The notes under the pieces: generated by a model | What the model was told of the DNA's origin: nothing | Databases searched by the model: none | What the model saw: the letters and a program-made list of their open reading frames with translations, nothing else | From: Nitrospirota bacterium | GTDB taxonomy: Bacteria; Nitrospirota; Thermodesulfovibrionia; Thermodesulfovibrionales; UBA6898 | Reading direction: 5' to 3' | NCBI GenBank assembly: GCA_029858145.1 | Contig: JAOUFP010000107.1 | Span: 1 to 8,003 of the forward strand | DNA: 8,003 bases | Program-made: the position numbers and the translations under genes | Shown here: positions 1 to 5,976 of the stretch, piece by piece | Layout of the letters: every line of letters begins with the position of its first letter | Numbering within the stretch: position 1 is the first letter of the stretch

Positions 1-1
1 T

Positions 2-724
2 GACGCAATAATTGAAGCCTCGCGCCATCTCGAACTCTATGACAGGGAAACCAATACCGAGGTATACAGGAAAGGGATTTGTACCGCGCAGGCGATTCGC
101 GCAACAGGTTCTGAATCTATGATATCAGAGGTATATGCGACGACAACTGCATTGCTTCGCCAGGGGAAATTTGTCGTTGCGGTGGGAGGTGAACATTCAA
201 TTTCCATAGGTGCGATCAGGGCGCATTCTGTTTTTTATCAGAATATGGCAGTTCTGCACCTCGATGCGCACGCTGATTTACGGGATGAATACGAAGGGAG
301 CAGGTTCAACCATGGATGTACCGTTGCACGCATAAAAGAGACCGTCGACACGGTTGTATCTGTAGGTATACGAAGCATGGCCTCCTCTGAGCGTGAAAAA
401 ATCGATGAAAAACTCGTCTTCTATGCCGACTCTGTTCACGAATCAAAAGACTGGGTAAGAGATACGCTGGCAGTGCTTCCGGAACAGGTCTACGTCACCA
501 TTGACCTTGATGTATTCGACCCGGGAATCATGCCGTCCACAGGGACTCCTGAGCCGGGTGGTTTGGACTGGTATCAGGTTATAGGACTGTTGAAAGCGGT
601 ATCCAGACACAGGGTGATAACCGGCTTTGATATCGTCGAACTTTGTCCAACAGATAACAAGGCCCCGGATTTTCTTGCAGCCAAACTTATTTACAAACTG
701 CTGAGCTATAAATTCGCAAAATAA
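2..724 (+). CDS. speB: Agmatinase (agmatine ureohydrolase), N-terminus outside window
   Basis: Hydrolyses agmatine to putrescine and urea in polyamine synthesis; cytoplasmic, binuclear manganese enzyme of the ureohydrolase (arginase) family. The frame is open from base 2, so the ATG at 119 is an internal methionine, not the start. The codons before it encode agmatinase-like sequence (an EASRHLELYD segment and VYRKGI). About 240 residues are visible against a usual length near 290, so roughly 50 are missing to the left. All six expected metal ligands are present: the His of GGEHS (visible residue 65), the Asp-His-Asp of DAHAD (88, 90, 92) and the two Asp of DLDVFD (168, 170). The C-terminal TGTPEPGGLDW stretch is typical of agmatinases rather than arginases. 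Specificity for agmatine over a related guanidino substrate is inferred from family resemblance. The gene ends just before a palindromic repeat and appears to be transcribed separately from the next genes. Confidence 0.9.
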   Translation, partial: DAIIEASRHLELYDRETNTEVYRKGICTAQAIRATGSESMISEVYATTTALLRQGKFVVAVGGEHSISIGAIRAHSVFYQNMAVLHLDAHADLRDEYEGSRFNHGCTVARIKETVDTVVSVGIRSMASSEREKIDEKLVFYADSVHESKDWVRDTLAVLPEQVYVTIDLDVFDPGIMPSTGTPEPGGLDWYQVIGLLKAVSRHRVITGFDIVELCPTDNKAPDFLAAKLIYKLLSYKFAK

Positions 725-725
725 A

Positions 726-879
726 TTACTAAGGCGGTCAAAAGTAAGGCAACACACCTCCGCTTATTCTGTCATTCCGGCTTGTCCGGAATCTTTCTTT
801 GTTTTCAGTATAGATTCCCGACGCGCTCCGCTTGCGGGAATGACAAATTATGAGGCTTTACAAATGACCGCCTTAATAA
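726..879. repeat. Nested inverted-repeat element (MITE- or REP-like)
   Basis: The ends pair as a 15-bp inverted repeat with one mismatch (726-740 with 865-879). A second stem follows inside after an AAA/AAA bulge (744-750 with 855-861, one G-U pair), and then an inner palindromic core. The element starts two bases after the speB stop codon and encodes no protein. A TA dinucleotide lies at 730-731 and at 874-875, so a TA target duplication around AGGCGGTCA termini is possible, but this cannot be told apart from longer repeat ends. The structure fits a miniature transposable element moved in trans, or a REP/BIME-like intergenic palindrome. In RNA it could fold into a long hairpin and act as an mRNA 3' stabiliser for speB. 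There is no clear U-tract, so it is not called a terminator. Confidence 0.75.
770..845. repeat. Inner palindromic core with two local hairpins
   Basis: The core ends pair perfectly over 9 bp (770-778 with 837-845, TGTCATTCC against GGAATGACA). Each half can also form its own 7-bp hairpin: 774-780 with 786-792 (ATTCCGG/CCGGAAT, loop CTTGT), and 814-820 with 835-841 (ATTCCCG/CGGGAAT, 14-nt loop). The motif of a GTCATTCC end facing a GGAATGAC end, with GGAATC between, resembles short intergenic palindromes that recur in many bacterial genomes. That resemblance is from memory and was not searched. The core may be an element of its own nested inside the outer repeat. Confidence 0.7.
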
Positions 880-909
880 CTGCTCCCTGTGAGGCCTTTC
901 CTCAATTCC

Positions 910-939
910 TTACTCCGACTGCGGCATTTATGCTAGAAT
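910..939 (+). promoter_or_regulatory. Candidate sigma-70 promoter for cobA-hemD operon
   Basis: An extended -10 element TGCTAGAAT (931-939) matches TGnTATAAT with one difference. A weak -35 candidate TTACTC (910-915) lies 18 bases upstream. It is the only non-coding stretch of useful size before the tightly packed genes, so it is the natural place for the operon promoter. The predicted transcription start, about 7-9 bases after the -10, falls at about 946-948, at or next to the ATG at 948. Confidence 0.4.
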
Positions 940-947
940 AGCTTTCT

Positions 948-2501
948 ATGACCACAAAAAAAGGGATTGTTTATCTTGTAGGCGCAGGCCCCGGAGACAT
1001 CGGCCTGCTTACGGTAAAAGGCTTGCGGTGCCTTCAGAAGGCGGAGGTTGTCATCTATGATTTTCACCTCAACGCCCAGATCCTCAACTATATCAGCCAC
1101 AATGCCGAATTCATCTATGCAGGCAAACGCGGCGGTCACCATACCATGACGCAGGATGAAATAAATGCCGCGATCGTGCAAAAAGGGAAAGAAGGGAAAA
1201 TCGTCTGCCGCCTGAAGGGAGGAGACCCTTTTGTGTTCGGAAGAGGCGGTGAAGAGGCCCAGATCCTCGCCAAAGAAGGGATAGCATTCGAGGTAGTGCC
1301 CGGTGTAAGTTCCTCTGTCGCCGCGCCTGCATACGCAGGAATCCCTCTCACGCACCGGCTGTATTCTTCATCATTCGCTGTAATCCCCGGCTATGAAGAC
1401 ACCACAAAGGAAGAATCCGCCATTGATTGGGCAAAACTCGCAACCGGCGTCGGCACCCTGGTGTTCCTTATGGCGGTCAAAAACATAGACATTCTCACAG
1501 AAAAACTTATTGAAAACGGCAGAAGCCCTGACACGCCCGTGGCTGTTGTACGCTGGGGGACGCGGCCTGACCAGAAGACGCTCATCAGCACCCTGAAAGA
1601 TATAGCAGCACTGGTGAAGGAAAAAGACATCAGGCCCCCTGCTGTCACTGTCGTCGGAGATGTCGTGACCCTCCGCGATGAACTGAACTGGTACGAAAAA
1701 AAGCCTCTCTTCGGGCACAGGGTTCTCACCACAAGAGAACACGCCGGGGGGTTCGAGCCGCTTGAAGATCTCGGGGCAGAGGTCATCCAATTCTCCACCG
1801 TCGAGATAGTACCGCCTGAAGACTGGGATGAACTCGACAGGGGGATAGACACTATAGAAAGTTATGACTGGCTTGTATTCACCAGCTCCAACGGAGTCGA
1901 CTATTTCTTCAGAAGATTTTTCGAAAGAGACAGGGACATCCGCGAACTGAAGGGTCTAAAGATATGTGCCATAGGGACAAAGACCGCTGCCTCGATAAAA
2001 AAATTCGGCATCAGGGTGGATTTGATCCCCGGGACATTTAATGCAGAAGGATTGATTGAGGCATTCACAGACCCGCAGGGAGCGGAGAGCATAAAGCCTG
2101 GCGCTCTGCCTCTTGAAGGCAAGAAATTTCTTCTGCCCCGAGCAGAGGTCGCACGTGAGATATTTCCTGAGAAAATTCGGGAACTGGGAGGTGCCATCGA
2201 TGTCCCTGTGGCGTACAGGGCTGTAAAGCCTGAAAAACACGGGAAGATGCTGAGGCGCTTTTTAAAGGAAGGCAGGGTCACAATCGCGACATTCACCAGC
2301 GCTGCTACCTTCAATAATTTCCGCGAAATACTGGGAGAAGACGCGGATGAACTGCTCAGGAGTGTTGCGATCGCGGTGATCGGGCCGGTTACCGCCAAGG
2401 CGATAGAAAAAGCAGGGCTCAGAGTGCATATCATGCCGCGCGAGGCTACTGTCGAGGCGATGGTGGATGAGATAAAAGCATGGGTACTCAAAGAGCGCTA
2501 A
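948..2501 (+). CDS. cobA-hemD: Fused uroporphyrinogen-III C-methyltransferase / uroporphyrinogen-III synthase
   Basis: Bifunctional tetrapyrrole enzyme, cytoplasmic. The C-terminal half (HemD, about residues 254-515) closes hydroxymethylbilane to uroporphyrinogen III. The N-terminal half (SUMT, about 6-245) methylates that product twice with S-adenosylmethionine to give precorrin-2 for siroheme, cobalamin or related pathways. SUMT signatures are GAGPGD (12-17), the KGGDPFVFGRGGEE block (90-103), PGVSS (118-122) and PLTHR (133-137). The position usually reading VTGHE is VIPGYE (145-150) here. HemD signatures are FTSSNGVDYF (311-320), FTSAATFNNF (449-458) and IGPVTAKA (478-485). No CysG-type dehydrogenase/ferrochelatase domain is attached, so precorrin-2 must be processed by another protein. 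The ATG at 948 puts the first beta strand at the expected distance, but no Shine-Dalgarno sequence precedes it (TAGCTTTCT), which suggests a leaderless or very short-leader start. First gene of the presumed operon; 27 bases separate it from the next. Confidence 0.95.
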   Translation: MTTKKGIVYLVGAGPGDIGLLTVKGLRCLQKAEVVIYDFHLNAQILNYISHNAEFIYAGKRGGHHTMTQDEINAAIVQKGKEGKIVCRLKGGDPFVFGRGGEEAQILAKEGIAFEVVPGVSSSVAAPAYAGIPLTHRLYSSSFAVIPGYEDTTKEESAIDWAKLATGVGTLVFLMAVKNIDILTEKLIENGRSPDTPVAVVRWGTRPDQKTLISTLKDIAALVKEKDIRPPAVTVVGDVVTLRDELNWYEKKPLFGHRVLTTREHAGGFEPLEDLGAEVIQFSTVEIVPPEDWDELDRGIDTIESYDWLVFTSSNGVDYFFRRFFERDRDIRELKGLKICAIGTKTAASIKKFGIRVDLIPGTFNAEGLIEAFTDPQGAESIKPGALPLEGKKFLLPRAEVAREIFPEKIRELGGAIDVPVAYRAVKPEKHGKMLRRFLKEGRVTIATFTSAATFNNFREILGEDADELLRSVAIAVIGPVTAKAIEKAGLRVHIMPREATVEAMVDEIKAWVLKER

Positions 2502-2528
2502 AGCGCCTCCTTCAGGAGTATTTCCTTT

Positions 2529-3311
2529 ATGCTCACCGATAAAGACTCTTACGTTACCGGGCCGGAAAGGCCACGGTCTCTGTTTTCAAAGATCTTTTTG
2601 CGCCCCATGATTTCCTTTTATCCCCAGATATTCAGGATCATCTGGAAAAACAGCAGAAAGGCCGTAAAGGGCTTCTACGACGGAGATGACTGGGCAGATA
2701 GCAGCCTTGAAATCCTGCGGACGCTCGAAAATGTCGGTGTGCGCTTCGAAATAACAGGTCTTGATAACCTGAGAAGTTTTGAAGGGCCTGCGGTCTTCAT
2801 CGCGAACCACATGAGCACACTCGAGACCTTTGTCCTGCCCTGCATCATACAGCCTTTAAAACCTCTCACCTTTGTTGTAAAAAAGAGCCTTGTCAGCACC
2901 CCTGTCTTCGGACCGATTATGCGGTCGCGAGAACCGATCGTGGTCGGGAGAGTCAACCCTCGTGAAGACCTGAAGACCGTGCTGAATGAGGGCATGAAAA
3001 AAATTGAACAAGGCGTCTCGATCGTCATCTTTCCCCAAAGTACCCGCTCTGCCGTCTTCGATCCGGAGGAGTTCAATTCACTCGGCATCAAGCTGGCGTT
3101 AAAAGCCGGGGCGCCTGTTGTGCCTGTAGCGCTGAAAACCGATGCGTGGGGGACAGGGAAACTCATAAAAGATTTCGGGCCTGTAGACAAGAGCAAGGGG
3201 GTCTTTTTCGCATTTGGCGAACCGATGAAGATCAGAGACCGGGGTGCTGAGGAACACCAGAAGGTAATCGATTTCATTCAAAACAGCCTCGCAAAATGGT
3301 CGTCACAATGA
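2529..3311 (+). CDS. Divergent PlsC-type lysophospholipid acyltransferase
   Basis: Member of the PlsC/LPLAT acyltransferase family (260 residues, near the usual 200-260), probably acting on a lipid at the inner face of the cytoplasmic membrane. The typical member acylates 1-acylglycerol-3-phosphate. Block I is IANHMSTLETF (91-101), giving H94-X4-E99 instead of the standard HX4D. The KKSLVSTPVFGPIMR stretch (118-132) fits block II. Block III is FPQSTRS (168-174) in place of FPEGTRS. The later VVPVALKT (197-204) fits block IV. No strong transmembrane helix is seen; the N-terminal 50 residues are basic and aromatic and may sit on the membrane. The start is supported by AGGAG at 2514-2518, 10 bases before the ATG. 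This Shine-Dalgarno can pair with CTCC at 2507-2510 in a 4-bp hairpin. The stop overlaps the next gene's start as ATGA. Because two core motifs differ, the substrate is uncertain and the symbol plsC is withheld. Confidence 0.8.
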   Translation: MLTDKDSYVTGPERPRSLFSKIFLRPMISFYPQIFRIIWKNSRKAVKGFYDGDDWADSSLEILRTLENVGVRFEITGLDNLRSFEGPAVFIANHMSTLETFVLPCIIQPLKPLTFVVKKSLVSTPVFGPIMRSREPIVVGRVNPREDLKTVLNEGMKKIEQGVSIVIFPQSTRSAVFDPEEFNSLGIKLALKAGAPVVPVALKTDAWGTGKLIKDFGPVDKSKGVFFAFGEPMKIRDRGAEEHQKVIDFIQNSLAKWSSQ

Positions 3312-3556
3312 ACATCAGGAATGAAGATATCAGGGAAATTCTCGTTGAGATACCGGAAGGCCACAAGCATATAAGGACAAAGATCACGCTGCAGGACGGC
3401 TCGGAACTGGTCTTTCAGGAGGCAGCGGTCGCAAATATTGCGAGGGCGTATATAACAGTAAAAACCCATCCGCAAAAAGAATCGGTGAAATTAAAAGGCG
3501 CTCATGTGAACGGGAAAAAACCGGGCTATGCTGACTGGCAGCTGCTTGAGGAGTGA
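3308..3556 (+). CDS. Small conserved-looking protein of unknown function
   Basis: I do not recognise a named family. The 82-residue product is soluble, with no signal peptide or membrane segment. It reads as mixed beta strands: a charged N-terminus (NIRNEDIREILVEIPEG), strands around KITLQDGSELVFQEA, a helix-like AAVANIARAYITVKT, then a basic tail with KLKGAHVNGKKPGY. It has no cysteine and only a few scattered histidines, so metal binding is unlikely. The start at 3308 overlaps the upstream stop as ATGA, which suggests translational coupling. An in-frame ATG at 3296 would add MVVT and is possible; neither start has a clear Shine-Dalgarno. I have a vague memory of similar short proteins in Nitrospirota-like genomes, but cannot confirm it. 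Position suggests a role linked to the adjacent lipid genes, though this is only context. Confidence 0.65.
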   Translation: MNIRNEDIREILVEIPEGHKHIRTKITLQDGSELVFQEAAVANIARAYITVKTHPQKESVKLKGAHVNGKKPGYADWQLLEE

Positions 3557-3617
3557 TTCCATTCGTTTCACCCCTGAGGGTTTTCCTAAATTCATGCAAC
3601 ATGGTAAAGTACAGGCT

Positions 3618-3962
3618 ATGCAAGAAAAGATCCTTGTCATTGACGATGAACCGCTCATACTCAAGGCGGTAGAAAGAGCTCTTTCACGGGTCGGCTACGC
3701 GGTTACACCTGTCAAAAATGCGCAGGAACTCGGCGCCGCCCTCAATAAGGCCCCCTTTGCCCTCCTGATAACCGATGTATATGTGGGAGAGGAATCTGTC
3801 GATTCAATCATCGAAAAAGTAAAAGAAGCATCTCCTTCAGTCAGGGTGCTCTGCATGAGCGGTTCGGTGAAGGAGGATGTGTGCCGGGATTTCATAGAAA
3901 AGCCTTTCAAGCTGGATGAATTGAGGAAAAAAGTCCGGGATATTCTTCATGAGCCTTCCTGA
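3618..3962 (+). CDS. Stand-alone response regulator receiver domain
   Basis: A 114-residue protein made only of a CheY-like receiver (REC) domain, with no DNA-binding or enzymatic output domain, so it would signal by protein contact. Key residues are in place: acidic pair D9-D10 in LVIDDE, phospho-acceptor D53 in LLITDVY, S81 in CMSGS and K95 in IEKPF. The loop after D53 reads VYVGEESV, lacking the usual MP-x-x-DG pattern, so the acidic-loop side is unusual. The start at 3618 (MQEKILVIDDE) fits the normal REC beginning. Upstream in-frame ATGs at 3528 and 3594 would add an unlikely low-complexity extension, and the first would run into the preceding gene. A 61-base gap precedes it. Its last 14 bases overlap the next gene, which points to co-translation with the PAP2-GT39 fusion. 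No histidine kinase is present in the window. Confidence 0.88.
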   Translation: MQEKILVIDDEPLILKAVERALSRVGYAVTPVKNAQELGAALNKAPFALLITDVYVGEESVDSIIEKVKEASPSVRVLCMSGSVKEDVCRDFIEKPFKLDELRKKVRDILHEPS

Positions 3963-5976
3963 AATAGACATCGCCTTATTTTTCATCATCAACAAGGGAC
4001 TGCAGAACTTTTTTTTTGATGCGGTAATGCCCTTTGTCACCAAACACGCGGAACTGGTCTTTCTCCCCCTCGTGCTCTGGGCAGCGGCAAAAGAGAAAAA
4101 GGGGATATGGCCCTTTCTGCTTGTTTCGCTCTTTGCGGTTGCGTTGGCGGACGGTTCCGGACACATCCTGAAGGATATCGCTGCGCGGCAGCGCCCCTGC
4201 CATGCCTTCACAGACATTAACCTCCTGGTCGGCTGCGGACGTTCATACTCCATGCCTTCCAGCCATGCCGCAAATGCCTTTGCCTTTGCGATGAGCTTCC
4301 TGTTCCTGCGGAGAAACAGCATAGGCTATTTTTCTCTCGCAGCGGCAGTTGTTATCGCTTTTTCAAGAATTTATGTCGGGGTGCACTATCCCTTCGACGT
4401 TCTGGCAGGCATGCTGCTTGGCACGTGCGGCGCATATGCGTCACTGCAGCTTTACCGGTGGGGAGAAAGAATATACGCCAAAAAGGCTTACGGAGAAGCG
4501 CTGGGACTGTCTGTTCTTCTCATAAGTCTCTTCAGGATCTGGTTTATCCAGACAGGTCCTTTTGACCTGACCCCGGACGAAGCACACTACTGGGAATGGT
4601 CGAGGCATATCGACTGGAGCTATTACTCAAAAGGCCCTGTGATCGCATATCTCATATACCTCGGGACCGCGCTCTTTGGCGATACCGTCTTCGGAATAAG
4701 GATATTTGCGGTCGTCCTTTCTGCCGTAAGCAGCCTTTTGGTCTATCTGACGGCACGAGACCTCTATGATAAAAAAACAGGGTTTGCTTCCGCCCTGCTG
4801 ATCCAGATAGTCCCGCTGTATGCGGTTTACGGGGTCCTGTTCACTATCGATTCCCCCTTTATGTTTTTCTGGATCCTGTCGCTTTACCTCTTCCACAAAA
4901 TTCTGCAGCGTCAGGGGCACGGCGCCCCCGGGAAAAGAATCGATCATTACTGGATACTGCTCGGTGTCTCCGCAGGTTTGGGACTGCTGACAAAATATAC
5001 CATGGCCTTCTTCTATTTCTCCGCATTCCTCTTCATGCTCGCCTCAAAAGACAACCGGAAGCTCCTGAACACCGCAGGCCCGTATATGGCAGTTATCATC
5101 GGCCTGACTGTCTTCAGCCCGGTCATATACTGGAACGCTGCCAATGAATGGGTCACCCTGAAGCATACCGCAGGCCAGGCACACGTCGCGGAAGGCCTGA
5201 GGATATCCCCAAAGAGATTCTTTGAATTCATCGGATCGCAGATCGGTGTTATTACCCCGGTCCTTTTCGCGTTAGTCTCCATCTCCCTTTGGCGAATGAG
5301 AAAGGACAGGAAAGGGGCCTTTCTTTTCTGGTTCTCGGTGCCGACGATTGCCTTCTTTGTCCTGAAGAGCCTCCAGGGAAAGGTCCAGGCAAACTGGGCC
5401 CTGCCGGGCTACGCTGCGGGCTTCATCGCCTTTTCAGCGCATTACATAAGAAACATTGAGTCCTCAAAAAGAGGAATGAAACTGCTCGTGAGCTCAGGGG
5501 TTTTGCTGGCCTTGCTTGTCACCTCCTTCGCGCACTTTCCGTCAATCCTCCGCCTCCCCCAGAAAAAAGATCCGACTTCCCGGCTTGTCGGCTGGAGAGA
5601 GCTTGGACACGAAGCAGGCATGGTCTACAGGGAACTGTCTCAATCAGCCCCGGCCTTCATCGTTTCAGACAAATACCAGGTCTCGAGCGAACTCGCCTTT
5701 TATACGGACGGTCAACCGGCAACCTACTGCATCAATCTGGGCCGAAGGATGAACCAGTACGACCTCTGGCCCGGCTTCGAATCCTTTATCGGATACAACG
5801 CCGTGTTCGTCAGAACGTCGCAGGATGACCTGCCGGAGGAAGTGAAAGAGGCATTCGGTCATTGCGATAAAAAACCCGTCACCATACAGACAAGGCAGAA
5901 GAAAATAGTGAAATTTACGATATTTAAGTGTTATGATTTCAAGGGCATGAAAATGAGAACGATAGAGAGTTTTTGA
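3949..5976 (+). CDS. PAP2 lipid phosphatase fused to GT39/ArnT-like glycosyltransferase
   Basis: A 675-residue polytopic membrane protein with two enzyme modules. Residues about 1-170 form a PAP2 phosphatase with all three signature blocks: KX6RP (K75 to R82-P83), PSSH (103-106, in place of PSGH) and SRX5HX3D (S139-R140, H146, D150). It would dephosphorylate a lipid phosphate or pyrophosphate on the outer side of the inner membrane. Residues about 185-530 resemble GT39 (PMT/ArnT) transferases: DLTPDEAHYWEW (206-217, with the D210-E211 pair in the first loop), YYSKGPVIAYL (225-235), TIDSPFMFFW (299-308) and a GLGLLTKYT segment. These use polyprenyl-phosphate sugars to modify lipids or proteins in the periplasm. 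The last 140 or so residues form a soluble tail. A T9 run (4009-4017) lies at codons 21-23. The start overlaps the REC gene by 14 bases and the stop overlaps the next start as TGATG. The acceptor (lipid A, other lipid or protein) cannot be read from the sequence. Confidence 0.88.
   Translation: MSLPEIDIALFFIINKGLQNFFFDAVMPFVTKHAELVFLPLVLWAAAKEKKGIWPFLLVSLFAVALADGSGHILKDIAARQRPCHAFTDINLLVGCGRSYSMPSSHAANAFAFAMSFLFLRRNSIGYFSLAAAVVIAFSRIYVGVHYPFDVLAGMLLGTCGAYASLQLYRWGERIYAKKAYGEALGLSVLLISLFRIWFIQTGPFDLTPDEAHYWEWSRHIDWSYYSKGPVIAYLIYLGTALFGDTVFGIRIFAVVLSAVSSLLVYLTARDLYDKKTGFASALLIQIVPLYAVYGVLFTIDSPFMFFWILSLYLFHKILQRQGHGAPGKRIDHYWILLGVSAGLGLLTKYTMAFFYFSAFLFMLASKDNRKLLNTAGPYMAVIIGLTVFSPVIYWNAANEWVTLKHTAGQAHVAEGLRISPKRFFEFIGSQIGVITPVLFALVSISLWRMRKDRKGAFLFWFSVPTIAFFVLKSLQGKVQANWALPGYAAGFIAFSAHYIRNIESSKRGMKLLVSSGVLLALLVTSFAHFPSILRLPQKKDPTSRLVGWRELGHEAGMVYRELSQSAPAFIVSDKYQVSSELAFYTDGQPATYCINLGRRMNQYDLWPGFESFIGYNAVFVRTSQDDLPEEVKEAFGHCDKKPVTIQTRQKKIVKFTIFKCYDFKGMKMRTIESF

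Noticed and set aside
119..724. Agmatinase starting at ATG 119
   Set aside because: The frame stays open to base 2 with agmatinase-like sequence, so this methionine is internal.
786..812. Terminator after speB within the repeat (hairpin 774-792 followed by T-rich CTTTCTTTGTTTT)
   Set aside because: The 7-bp stem followed by an interrupted T-rich stretch could weakly terminate, but the whole region is better explained as a symmetric repeat element, so it was not listed as a separate terminator.
1901..2491. Long antisense open frame (196 codons) opposite cobA-hemD
   Set aside because: Lies entirely within a well-recognised gene, is rich in Ser and Pro in the manner of a shadow frame, and has no recognisable motif.
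2675..3277. Long antisense open frame (200 codons) opposite the acyltransferase
   Set aside because: The sense strand carries clear LPLAT motifs and a Shine-Dalgarno; the antisense product has no recognisable domain.
3566..3583. Possible rho-independent terminator (ACCC/GGGT hairpin followed by TTT) in the 61-base gap
   Set aside because: The stem is only 4 bp and the T run is 3-4 bases, too weak to call a terminator.
3528..3617. N-terminal extension of the receiver protein from ATG 3528
   Set aside because: The added 30 residues look non-conserved, overlap the previous gene, and precede a perfect REC start at 3618.
5516..5752. Alternative + strand frame (78 codons) inside the PAP2-GT39 gene
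   Set aside because: Out of frame with a long recognised gene, basic and Ser/Arg-rich as expected of a shadow frame, with no Shine-Dalgarno.
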